A DNA stretch of 64,000 nt from an uncultured Collinsella sp. (GTDB lineage: Bacteria > Actinomycetota > Coriobacteriia > Coriobacteriales > Coriobacteriaceae): assembly GCA_902475785.1 (NCBI GenBank), contig CABSAN010000002.1:21571-85570 (forward strand), given 5' to 3'. Numbering within the stretch: the first letter of the stretch is position 1; each line of letters begins with the position of its first letter. The position numbers and the translations under genes are program-made. Shown here in pieces: positions 9,801-17,156 of the stretch. The notes below the pieces were generated by a model. It did no database searches. It saw nothing but the letters and a program-made list of their open reading frames with translations, and had not been told where the DNA came from.

Positions 9801-10928
9801 GTCCTCAAAAGCCTTCTTCGGGGTAATCTTCACCTTTTGCTCGACGGCGGCGCTCGCGGTCGTCAGTTCGGCCTCGAAGAACTCCTTGTTCGCTTCGGCG
9901 TTCTCGAGCTTGCCCGTCAGACCCTGCCATGTACCGGAAAGAACTGCATAATCGGCATGAGGAGTCTTATAAACCAAACCTGCAGCGTCAACATTCTCTG
10001 CGGCCTTGAGCGCGTCTGCGGCGCCGCTAAAGTACTCGCGGTTCGTAATAGCGCCAGACAGAACTTCCGTACCCGCACCACAGTCTGCAGTACGATCCTC
10101 AAGCGAAGCATAGAGCTTATGATCGCCATCGAGTGTCTCTTCCGTATTAGCCGGCTTCGGCGTCTGAGTTTCACCGTTCGTCACGTCATCGCTTTTGGCA
10201 TCTTTATTTTCAGAAACAGTCGTCTCCGTAGCACTAGTTGACTTCGGGGTCGTCGTCTTCTTGTAGGTGTAGTTGAACGACAAATCAACAGTAACGCTCT
10301 TAACCTTGAGCTTAATCTGAGCGTTTTCGACAGGAGCGTTACCTTCGATAGAAATGCTGCCGTCTTTCTCTTTCGTTACTTTAACACCCTCAGGAGCGAT
10401 GATGTCATAGTCACAGCCAACGACCTTTCGAGCAATATCGCCATTTACAGCAACGCTGCCGTATGCAACGGTCTCTTTTTCATCATTTGTATTGTTTTTA
10501 GCGAGCTTTTCAGCTTCACGAGCAAGAGACTCGTCAATGGCTTTGGAAACGGCATCATCGCCGCCCGCGGTGTAAGCAAAGGCGCTGTCGTAAGCCTCAC
10601 CCTGGAAGGCGTTATTAACCATTCCGATAACATCGCTCTTAACGATAGTTGCCGAAGAGCTGCCGTCCTTGATATGGGAAGAGAAGTTGAGCATCAACTC
10701 ATCTTGACCGTTCCAATGGACATTCTTATTTACAAGAGAGGCAGGGTCGACAGTGACAGGCTCCGTCTCGGCACCCTTCGCCGGCTGCGTCGTCGTGCTC
10801 TCCGCATACGCGGCGGTCACGGCCTGGGCGATCGGGGTGGTGGGGATGGTCGAGGTGGCCATCACAGTGGCGAGGATCACGGCAGCAGGCTTGCGTGAGT
10901 ACGCCTTGAGTTTATCAAACACAGACAT
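6894..10928 (-). CDS. Large surface protein with Ig-like repeats
   Basis: 1344 aa. It has an N-terminal export signal (basic start, hydrophobic stretch about 15-30, Ala-x-Ala near 34-41) and a C-terminal membrane segment followed by KKRKENEEK, so it is membrane-anchored with a large external part. No LPxTG motif is present. The C-terminal half holds tandem Ig-like modules that share TAP(T/K)...SWNT..A..NGKYYN..RT and end in F.IDKTAP or F.IDTIKP; later modules contain D.AGN motifs typical of bacterial Ig-like repeats. Bases about 8480-10700 look more AT-rich than the flanks, a sign of mosaic origin. It starts 17 bp after the acidic-repeat gene with a good GGAAGG site and is probably the last gene of the FHA/phosphatase/kinase operon. 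Adhesion or cell-wall contact is likely but unproven. Confidence 0.85.
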   Translation of the reverse strand: MSVFDKLKAYSRKPAAVILATVMATSTIPTTPIAQAVTAAYAESTTTQPAKGAETEPVTVDPASLVNKNVHWNGQDELMLNFSSHIKDGSSSATIVKSDVIGMVNNAFQGEAYDSAFAYTAGGDDAVSKAIDESLAREAEKLAKNNTNDEKETVAYGSVAVNGDIARKVVGCDYDIIAPEGVKVTKEKDGSISIEGNAPVENAQIKLKVKSVTVDLSFNYTYKKTTTPKSTSATETTVSENKDAKSDDVTNGETQTPKPANTEETLDGDHKLYASLEDRTADCGAGTEVLSGAITNREYFSGAADALKAAENVDAAGLVYKTPHADYAVLSGTWQGLTGKLENAEANKEFFEAELTTASAAVEQKVKITPKKAFEDEKTFTITWKYPNGDPAGTTTVHVRGIARKDLDLASVTAENQVDFRMATDQDSYLLKEANAAAEKAVDATQTGDKITDLYKSASIKESDYSEYYTNGKNRAENKLDGTRLSLKKNDDDVLSNYNIIGQPTVVVKPMVSKAWSDNSDLTKRLSLAGTGLKPETFTSPSDTWIKTNATAKWQGGKLADTREGLSADTKFVESTDDTNRGGQGKMENSFYVQDNDGKIVREITGTSYLFDSVIPGLSSFKAVPVGKSFKSADKKVWAAENMKVQFYTTEGDNSKDDKNPCASGIHKIVGSYTEQSSKGKSEDEPIPSTAFEKTKDSYGYEFQLSADSKVSAKDIKVKLTDNAGNESNELGYNDAILDGKKNTNIDVEELAATTTAPTISTSWNTTAASNGKYYNVNRTLTVTIHAPFFEYTQAYLGDKVFATVTKDGGSYRTLTPGDFKSQGNDTWVATVDFTEDGDYEVSNVNVQDILGRGSTAAGDTFTIDKTAPKLNVSWNTEAAQNGKYYNAARTATITVEEHNFDPNLFKIEAPVSAGNGDEATPAQIGGWSSNGDTHTATVTFPGQGVYTLSVSGEDLASNKSESYTSPEFVIDTIKPKIDIQNVVNRTAYAGEVAPTAAVHDTNLADGTSIEVSKISYPLSKDDPNPYAGAAINTSATDKSVSYLNPAKTKGNDGVYTLTVQAIDLAGNTDSEAVTWSVNRFGSTYVISDNTGKMLDQYLKSSKTTDVKVTEINPSGLDDNKTSVELTRDTKNTTLKSGDNYTTDADTTSGWSEYNYTVSKSNYDKDGAYRVLFHSEDAAGNSSENTMEGKNAKKSGAAAEINFAVDDTAPIASFVDLASNGKYEESSHKAKVSFEDNLKLSKAQIKVNGKTVATFTADQLEKSPIREFTLDGSSSKQDVAVVAWDAAGNKSKELKATGVLVTNDSFVLWMNNLPLMVGTIVAIVVVAGGIYMVVAKKRKENEEK

Positions 10929-10945
10929 CGTTCGATTTTCCTTCC

Positions 10946-11851
10946 CTAGTTGCAGACCCGATCGAGAGACTCGTCGGTATGAACTACGATCACATTCTGT
11001 TTGAGTATGAAGCGGAATCCGTCATCCTCGTGTTGAGCAACACCATCGGCACCGATGTTTTCATAAACATCGCCGCTGCTGAGTACGTCAGTCTCGGATT
11101 CGGACGCCTCGGCGCCCTCGTCGAGCAGACCGGTCTCCTGCTCGGAGTCCTCGTCGGTCTCGTCGAGCAGGCCCGTCTCGCGCTCGGACTCCTCGTCCTC
11201 CTCCACGAGCAGGCCCGTAGAACGCTCGGACTCTTCGTCGTCCTCGACCAGGACACCCGTCGGACGCTCGGATTCCTCTTCGTCCTCGGTAAGGACGCCG
11301 GTCGGTCGCTCGGAATCCTCTTCGTCCTCAACCAAAACGCCGGTCGGACGCTCGGAATCTTCCTCGTCCTCCACGAGCACGCCAGTCGGACGCTCGGTGT
11401 CAAGATCGTCCTCGGTCAGCACCTCGGTCGGGGTCTCGCTGCCGGCAAAGCCCTCGTCGTCGTTCTCGTCGCGGACGGGTTTCTCCACCGTGGCGGCGTG
11501 CGCCTTGGCGTGACGGGCCGATGCGGGCTCGTCGCTGATGGGCGCGACCACCGTAGTCAGGTTGTCGTCGCCCTCGGGGCCCTCATGTGCAATGTCGGTC
11601 ACGCGGTCGTCACCCTCGGGACCACCCAGCACGGAGCGGGCGGGGTTGCCGGACTTCTTAGCACCGGCACCGCGCGAGCCGCGCGTCGTACGACGGCGTG
11701 CGCCCTCGCCAGACGTAGGCACGCGCTTGCCCTGGAGGAAGCGGATGGCGTTGATGACATCCATCTTCACAAACACAACCACCGCGGCGACGGCGAGCAC
11801 GGCCGCGAGAACAAACGCGGCGATCGCTACGTAAAAGTAAACGTTTTCCAT
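10946..11851 (-). CDS. Membrane protein with nine Thr/acidic 14-residue repeats
   Basis: 301 aa. An N-terminal membrane segment (about 5-29) and a basic stretch (RRRTTRGSRGAGAKK, about 52-66) are followed by an acidic cytoplasmic-type tail. Residues 138-263 are nine 14-residue repeats of consensus SERPTGVLVEDEED, each keeping Thr-x-(Val/Leu)-Leu followed by acidic residues. Thr with a Leu at +3 in an acidic setting fits what FHA domains bind after Thr phosphorylation, and the gene sits 12 bp after a Ser/Thr kinase gene, so it is probably a kinase substrate and FHA docking scaffold (inference). Two earlier GPEGDD copies lie near residues 77-82 and 91-96. The start has an AAGGAGGGG site. Confidence 0.85.
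   Translation of the reverse strand: MENVYFYVAIAAFVLAAVLAVAAVVVFVKMDVINAIRFLQGKRVPTSGEGARRRTTRGSRGAGAKKSGNPARSVLGGPEGDDRVTDIAHEGPEGDDNLTTVVAPISDEPASARHAKAHAATVEKPVRDENDDEGFAGSETPTEVLTEDDLDTERPTGVLVEDEEDSERPTGVLVEDEEDSERPTGVLTEDEEESERPTGVLVEDDEESERSTGLLVEEDEESERETGLLDETDEDSEQETGLLDEGAEASESETDVLSSGDVYENIGADGVAQHEDDGFRFILKQNVIVVHTDESLDRVCN
11063..11440 (-). repeat. 42-bp coding repeat array (9 units)
   Basis: Nine in-frame 42-bp units encode the 14-residue Thr/acidic repeats. Units 2-5 are nearly identical; units 6-9 diverge (STGLL, ETGLL, ETGLL, ETDVL). In-frame tandem DNA of this kind can change copy number. Confidence 0.85.
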
Positions 11852-11863
11852 GTTCGCCCCTCC

Positions 11864-13612
11864 TTAATCCTCGGCGACGACGGCGTTGGAATACACCGTG
11901 GTGATCTTGCGCTGGACCTCGTTCTCCAGGCGCTGGATGGTCTCGTCGCGACGCTGCTCGGCATCGTCATCCTTGGGCGAGACGGACTTAAGACCCGAAT
12001 CGACCTTCTTGTAGAGCTTCTCGGCCTGCGACTTCTTAATACCGGCGGCCTTGAACTTATCCATGTAGGTCTCCATGGCGTTGGAGATCAGCGCGTAGCT
12101 GTCCAGGCGCACCGTCTCGTTGGACTCGCTGGCGATCTCGTCGGCCAGGTCCTCCAGGTTGCCCCAGTACTCCTTGTACATAGAGTCGGAGTCGTCGTCG
12201 GTCTTGACCGCGATGGCGATCTTGGTCGTGAACTGCGCAATGCCGTTGTAGATCTTGGCCTTGTCGCGGTTCTCGAACGACGGGTCCTCCGCGGCGTTCT
12301 TAAAGTACTCGGCAGACGCCTTGATGCGCGTGGTGCGGTTGGCGTCCTCGTCGTCCTTGCTGCCGCCATAGGAGTAGAAGTACCAGTACAGACGTCCCAT
12401 CTCGTAAGACAGCTCCGAGAACCTGCTCGAATTCTCAAGCTCGGTCAGGTTCTGCTGGTACACGTCGTCGAGCTGCGCCTTCTCCTTGGTGGTGAAGGTG
12501 CCGTCGGCCTTGTAAGCATCGATGAGGCCCTCGTAGCCCTCGACGTCGCCCGGACGATAGCCAATGGCGGCGAGGTAGGCTTGCTCGGCCTTCTCGGGAG
12601 CCGACTGGGTCTGGTCGCGGCCGAGCTTCATCTGGTAGTCGAACTTCTCGGTAATCGTGGACTCGCGCAGCGCCATGCTGCCAATGCCCACGACCAGGCA
12701 CACCACGCACGCGATGACACAGCCAAAGAAGGTCTTGACCTTGCGGGCCTGCTTATCGCGGAACTCGCGGGTGAGTTCCTTGTAGATCTCCAGGTCGGCA
12801 GCCAGCTCGTCGCAGTCCTGGTAGCGGCGGGCACGCTCGAGCTCGCAGCACTTGGGAATGATGACGTCGGCAAAGCCCTCGCCCACGTTCTCGTTCTTGG
12901 TGTGAACGTTGGGCAGCGGGAACTCGACCGGAGGCGCCTCGCCCACCAGCAGGTGCCACATGGTGGCGCCGATGCCGTAGATATCGGTACGGGCGTCGGT
13001 CTGGGCCTTGCCGTACTGCTCGGGCGCGGCGTAGCCCGTGGTACCAAAGGCGATGGTGTCCTTGCGGGCCTCGTCCTTGTACTCGCGCGCAACACCCAGG
13101 TCGATCAGCTTAATGTAGCCATCGGGGTGCAGCATGATGTTGGAGGGCTTCATGTCGCGGTAGACGATGGGCGGGTCCTGACGGTGCAGGTAACCCAGGG
13201 CGTCGCACACCTGCAGCATCCACTTTTGCACGTCCTCCTCGGACTGCGGGCCCTCGCGGCGCACCACGTCGGCCAGGGACGTACCCTCGACGTGGTCCAT
13301 GATGACGTAGATGAAGTCCTCGGTCTTCTCGATGTCGACGATGTCGACGATATTGGGGTGATCGAGCTTGGACAGCAGCTCGGCCTCGCTTGCCAGCGAC
13401 TGCTCGATGGGGCGGCCGGTGGGGTCGGTCGCGTTGCGGTCGACCTCTTTGACAGCCCATTGCTTGTTGGTGAGCTGCAGGTCGGCGGCCAGGTAGACGC
13501 GGCTCATGCCACCCTTGCCGATCACCGACAGAATCTTGTAGCGGCCCTTGATGACGTCGCCCACGCGCTTACGGCGCGCGTCGACCTCTCGCCTGCTTCT
13601 GGTAGACGGCAT
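11864..13612 (-). CDS. Transmembrane Ser/Thr protein kinase
   Basis: 582 aa. An Hanks-type kinase domain (about 24-285) shows the glycine loop GKGGMSRVY (32-40), AVKEV with Lys55, catalytic YRDMKPSN (151-158), DLG in place of DFG (171-173) and an activation loop with Thr-rich FGTTGYAAPE (189-198). A membrane segment (about 294-314) follows and the external C-terminal part of about 270 residues is helical and TPR-like, not PASTA. It should phosphorylate Ser/Thr on partners, with the acidic-repeat protein just downstream and FHA proteins upstream as the natural candidates. The ATG lies 3 bp after the stop of the PP2C gene, so translation is probably coupled. The HRD His is replaced by Tyr, seen in some bacterial kinases. 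Confidence 0.92.
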   Translation of the reverse strand: MPSTRSRREVDARRKRVGDVIKGRYKILSVIGKGGMSRVYLAADLQLTNKQWAVKEVDRNATDPTGRPIEQSLASEAELLSKLDHPNIVDIVDIEKTEDFIYVIMDHVEGTSLADVVRREGPQSEEDVQKWMLQVCDALGYLHRQDPPIVYRDMKPSNIMLHPDGYIKLIDLGVAREYKDEARKDTIAFGTTGYAAPEQYGKAQTDARTDIYGIGATMWHLLVGEAPPVEFPLPNVHTKNENVGEGFADVIIPKCCELERARRYQDCDELAADLEIYKELTREFRDKQARKVKTFFGCVIACVVCLVVGIGSMALRESTITEKFDYQMKLGRDQTQSAPEKAEQAYLAAIGYRPGDVEGYEGLIDAYKADGTFTTKEKAQLDDVYQQNLTELENSSRFSELSYEMGRLYWYFYSYGGSKDDEDANRTTRIKASAEYFKNAAEDPSFENRDKAKIYNGIAQFTTKIAIAVKTDDDSDSMYKEYWGNLEDLADEIASESNETVRLDSYALISNAMETYMDKFKAAGIKKSQAEKLYKKVDSGLKSVSPKDDDAEQRRDETIQRLENEVQRKITTVYSNAVVAED

Positions 13613-13615
13613 GGG

Positions 13616-14503
13616 CTATCGACCTCCCTGAGGCTGGACGCGCAGCACCAGCGCGGTAACGTTATCGGCCTCTTTGCGATCCATGACGAGCTGGGCCGTC
13701 TCGGCGATGCGCTGCGTGACGCAACCGGGCTCAAAGCCCTCGCGCTCCTCGCGGTCCAGATCGGCGGCGGTGCAGGTGGCATAGGCGCCGCGACGACGCT
13801 CGGCGTCCCAGGCGTTGGCATCCAGGGCGTCGGGGCCCAGGCGACGACGAAGCTCGGTATCGGTGAGCACATGGCGGAAGCCGTCGGAGCACAGCAGGTA
13901 GATAGCATCGCGATCGAGGTTGCCGTGAATCAGGTCGGGCACGACCTCCTTGGTGGAGCCCAGGCACTGCAGCAGCACGTTGCGGCGCGGGTGCGTGAGG
14001 GCTTCCTCGGGGGTGATGCGACCGGCCTCGACCTCGCGGCGCACAAAGGTCTGGTCGACGGTGAGCTGATTGGTTGCCGACTCGGTGAGCTCGTAGGCAC
14101 GCGTGTCGCCCACGTGCACGATGGAATAGCGGCCGCCGATGGCGAGCATGGCGGTAAGCGTGGTGCCCAGGTTCATATGCTCGGCCATGCCGTAGCGGAT
14201 CAGCGCCATGTTCATGTCCTGAACTAGGCCGCCCCACTGACCGTCGACGAAGTTCTCGAAACCGCCGACGGAGCTCTCCATGGCCTCCAGGGCCACGGGC
14301 AGCTTGTTGTCGAACCAATCGGACAGCATGTTGATGACCGCGGCAGAGGCGAGCTCGCCGCACTCAAGGCCACCCATACCATCGGCGACGGCGACCAGGG
14401 CGACATCGCCCACGGGGGTGGAGGCAACCTTGATCAGGTAGCTATCCTGGTTGGATTCGCGCGTTCGGCCGACATTGGAATAACCGGCCCCTTCGAAAAG
14501 CAT
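13616..14503 (-). CDS. PP2C-family Ser/Thr phosphatase
   Basis: 295 aa, a usual length for bacterial PP2C (PPM) enzymes. Metal-binding motifs are clear: ESNQDSY (16-22), DGMGG (41-45), SDGF (about 218-221) and DN (about 280) near the C-terminus. The enzyme removes phosphate from phospho-Ser/Thr using two Mn/Mg ions. It is soluble, with no membrane segment. It lies directly upstream of the kinase, the classic antagonistic pair, and 42 bp downstream of the FHA gene. The start has an AAAGGAG site. Confidence 0.95.
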   Translation of the reverse strand: MLFEGAGYSNVGRTRESNQDSYLIKVASTPVGDVALVAVADGMGGLECGELASAAVINMLSDWFDNKLPVALEAMESSVGGFENFVDGQWGGLVQDMNMALIRYGMAEHMNLGTTLTAMLAIGGRYSIVHVGDTRAYELTESATNQLTVDQTFVRREVEAGRITPEEALTHPRRNVLLQCLGSTKEVVPDLIHGNLDRDAIYLLCSDGFRHVLTDTELRRRLGPDALDANAWDAERRRGAYATCTAADLDREEREGFEPGCVTQRIAETAQLVMDRKEADNVTALVLRVQPQGGR

Positions 14504-14545
14504 CTGCGCTCCTTTCTCGAATATCTCAACGTGGGTCGCACGCCC

Positions 14546-16030
14546 TTAGGCGGGCTGGACCTCGAATGCAAAGTTCTCGTCACTCATGCGCACGGTGTCG
14601 CCGTCGACGAGTGCAACCGGGAAGCCCGGATCGATGCGCTCGTTGTTGACGAAGGTGCCGTTGCGCGAGTTGTCGTCCTCGATGGTGCAGGTAGCACCGT
14701 CGGTAACGAAGATCGCGTGGCTGCGCGAAACCGTCGTGGAGCCCTTGACCATAAACGAGCTGTGCTTGGACTTACCAACCACAAAGCGACGGCCGCGGAC
14801 CTCAAAGCGCTCGCCGGTGGCAATGCGCGTGAGGTAGAAGCGCAGGTGGCGCTCGGGAGCTGCGGGCGCGGGGGCCGGCTCAGGCTTGGGAGCGGGCTTG
14901 GGCTCAGGCGTGGGCGCAGGTGTGGGCTCGGGCTTGGGCTCAGGTGCAGGCTCGGGCTTGGGAGCGTGGGCGGCGTGCGCAGGCGGGTTGGCGTCGCTCG
15001 CATGGGAGCCATGTCGCTCGACCGTATCCTGGGAGAACAGGGACTCGTAACCCTCGGCGACCTTAAAGTCGATCGGGTTGAGCACGCCAGTGCGATCCGG
15101 GCGGGACTGGGCGATGGGCGCGTCGGCCAGGTCGTCCTCGTCCTCAGGCGCCGGCTCGGGCTCAGGCTCCGGCTCCGGCTCGGGCTCGGGCTCGGGCTCG
15201 GGCTCCGGCTCAGGCTCGGGTTCAGGCTCGGGCTCCGGGGCAGGCTGCGACTCAGGCGCGGGCGCAGGTGCAGGTTCGGTAGCGGCGATCGGCTCGTCTT
15301 CCAAATCGGAAAGAACGACCGTACCCAGCACGGGGCCGGGGGCAGACACGTCCAGGTCCTCGCCATCATCGAGCACCGTCGTGCCGTGGTCATCGCCGCT
15401 ATCGAGCACCGTGGTGCCGTGGTCATCGCCATCGCCATCGTCGAGCACGGTGGTGCCGGCATCCATGAGCATCGCGCTCACGCTCACCTGCTTCAGGTGG
15501 CGCGAGAAACCCAAGATGTCGAAGGGGCCGGACTTTTTAAAGAAAGAGCTCAGCGACGTCAGCGCGTTCTGGGCAATATCGTCGGCGGGCTTGACCGCGG
15601 CGGCGACCGACTCAAAGAAGACGCGGACACCATCCAGGTTGGGCTTAATGCCGGTCATGGGCAAAAACACAAAGCGGCATCCGGTGCCGGCGGCGTCCAC
15701 AACCACCTCGTCGGCGGCAAAGCGCAGGTTCATAAGCGGCAGCTGGCCCGCAACCAGGGCATCAAGCGCGCTGGAGATGCTCTCGAGCAACTCACAGGTC
15801 TCGGCACCGTCAAAGGGGCGCGTCAGACGCTGCTCCAAGGTCTCGCCGGCAATGCGATAGCGCATCTCGAGCACGCCATCGGGGTAGCGCATAAGCGCGC
15901 CGGGCAGCAGGCAGGGCACGACGCCGCCGGTTACAGCTTCATAGAGACGCTTGTCGAGCTGACGCTGGTCGGCGACCACGTAGCCGAGTGCCATAGAACC
16001 GTCACGCTGCTGAATAACTCGTTTTTCCAT
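14546..16030 (-). CDS. FHA protein with TTVLD motifs and Pro-Glu spacer
   Basis: 494 aa from the ATG at 16030; an alternative TTG at 16042 would overlap the upstream gene. The N-terminal part (about 1-165) resembles DUF6382/EssB-like domains that precede FHA domains in Firmicutes and Actinobacteria (family suggestion from memory). Then come three GTTVLD copies and one GTVVLSD (about residues 191-242), a long Pro-Glu spacer, and a C-terminal FHA domain (about 395-494) with VVGKS, SRSH and NSRNGT. TTVL-type motifs next to an FHA domain recall the GarA/OdhI ETT phospho-switch, where the kinase-modified Thr is bound by the protein's own FHA domain (inference). It follows the gene at 16035 with a 4-bp gap. 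Confidence 0.9.
   Translation of the reverse strand: MEKRVIQQRDGSMALGYVVADQRQLDKRLYEAVTGGVVPCLLPGALMRYPDGVLEMRYRIAGETLEQRLTRPFDGAETCELLESISSALDALVAGQLPLMNLRFAADEVVVDAAGTGCRFVFLPMTGIKPNLDGVRVFFESVAAAVKPADDIAQNALTSLSSFFKKSGPFDILGFSRHLKQVSVSAMLMDAGTTVLDDGDGDDHGTTVLDSGDDHGTTVLDDGEDLDVSAPGPVLGTVVLSDLEDEPIAATEPAPAPAPESQPAPEPEPEPEPEPEPEPEPEPEPEPEPEPEPAPEDEDDLADAPIAQSRPDRTGVLNPIDFKVAEGYESLFSQDTVERHGSHASDANPPAHAAHAPKPEPAPEPKPEPTPAPTPEPKPAPKPEPAPAPAAPERHLRFYLTRIATGERFEVRGRRFVVGKSKHSSFMVKGSTTVSRSHAIFVTDGATCTIEDDNSRNGTFVNNERIDPGFPVALVDGDTVRMSDENFAFEVQPA
15146..15240 (-). repeat. Hexanucleotide tract coding (Pro-Glu)n
   Basis: About 16 tandem hexamers of GGCTCC/GGCTCG type (plus strand) encode an uninterrupted Pro-Glu run. 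Slippage changes length in steps of two residues without breaking the frame. Confidence 0.8.
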
Positions 16031-16034
16031 TTGG

Positions 16035-17036
16035 CTAACCAATCGTCAGAACATGCGCGTCGCGCGCGCAAAACCAATAGGTAATTCGGCCGGCGAGCAC
16101 AATGCGGTCGCCGAATTCGAGCGGAAAGGCCCGGGGGCCCTTCTCTCCCCCGCTGTCGAAAACGCAGGAAAGGGCATCGTCCTCACCGCGCAGGACGCGC
16201 GTGCCGTGAGTGCTTCCGCCATCCTCCAAAAACCAGGTGCCGTCGAGCATGAACACGCGACAGTGCAGACGCGAGACCACCGGGTCGGCCTCGATCGCGT
16301 CGCAGCTGCTAAAGCGCCCGATCGAAAAGGGCCGGTCGGCATCCACGCACCACACGCCCGAGATACACGGTCCGTCTCCGGCCGTGGTGCGCACCAGGCA
16401 AGCGCCTTTGGACACGCGCTCGCCGCACGTCGCCGGCGAGTCATCGGACTCCGCAGGCGTACGAGAACAAAGCGTGCGGGCGAAGCGATCGTCCAGGCAG
16501 CCAAAGGCCATGGTGCGAAAGCAGGCAGCAAAGAGCTCGGCAAGCGGGGCACAACCGCAAGCGGCCTGTTGCTCGCCCCAGCGCACCACCTCGCGCGACT
16601 CGCAGGCCATGCGCAGCGGATCGACCTCGCGACCGGCGCGACGCTCGCTTTCCAGTCCGCGCAGCAGCTCGGGCCACGAGGTGTGGAGCGCGTAGTCAAA
16701 CAGCTCCGCATCGTCCAGCTTGGTCGTCTCGTGCAGCATCTCGATCAACGAAGTCGCGGCCTTGGAGAACACCGAGCTGTCGTCGGCATAGCCCTGCTGC
16801 ATATCGGCTGCATAGCGGCTCGAATGCATCAGGCGGGACAGCGCCGCGGCCGTACGCTTACGAACGACCGGGTTGCTGTGGTTGATATACCTGCCACGGG
16901 TGCCCACGAGCGCGTAGATGTGCTTGTGGTTGCAGCCGCCGCACGTCAGGTTTCTGATGGTCTCGGCAAAACGGTAGAACGCACTGTCCCAGCCATGCTC
17001 GTGAACGCAATCGCAAACCTGAGAGGAGCTCGCCAT
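16035..17036 (-). CDS. FHA domain protein with Cys/His-rich N-terminus
   Basis: 333 aa from the ATG at 17036, which has AGGAAAGGGGG upstream; an earlier in-frame start at 17069 lacks this. The N-terminal 190 residues look helical and carry a Cys/His cluster (VCDCVHEHG at about 7-15, CGGCNHKH at about 32-39) that could bind metal. The C-terminal third is an FHA domain with SIGR, SRLH and STHGT motifs, so phosphothreonine binding is expected. It is the first gene of the operon running to 6894 and has the palindrome at 17098 about 60 bp upstream. The layout (helical region then FHA) resembles the protein at 22997. Confidence 0.88.
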   Translation of the reverse strand: MASSSQVCDCVHEHGWDSAFYRFAETIRNLTCGGCNHKHIYALVGTRGRYINHSNPVVRKRTAAALSRLMHSSRYAADMQQGYADDSSVFSKAATSLIEMLHETTKLDDAELFDYALHTSWPELLRGLESERRAGREVDPLRMACESREVVRWGEQQAACGCAPLAELFAACFRTMAFGCLDDRFARTLCSRTPAESDDSPATCGERVSKGACLVRTTAGDGPCISGVWCVDADRPFSIGRFSSCDAIEADPVVSRLHCRVFMLDGTWFLEDGGSTHGTRVLRGEDDALSCVFDSGGEKGPRAFPLEFGDRIVLAGRITYWFCARDAHVLTIG

Positions 17037-17097
17037 AAGGCCCCCTTTCCTAACTCCCCGGTACCCCAAACTTTAGGGGCCACCGCATTCCCGCGCT

Positions 17098-17107
17098 GTT
17101 GCGCAAC
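17098..17107. promoter_or_regulatory. GTTGCGCAAC palindrome (copy 3)
   Basis: Within TGTTGCGCAACA (17097-17108), about 62 bp upstream of the first gene of the FHA-PP2C-kinase-surface protein operon. Confidence 0.65.
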
Positions 17108-17156
17108 ACCTCGGGAACAGTCCAGTAACTCAACATCGCCGCCGGTGCGGGCGGCA

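Noticed and set aside
10979..14227. Open frame of more than 1000 codons on the plus strand opposite the kinase and phosphatase genes
   Set aside because: It is the antisense shadow of clearly recognised genes; long stop-free antisense frames are expected in GC-rich DNA and the translation is of low-complexity Leu/Val/Gly/Arg type.
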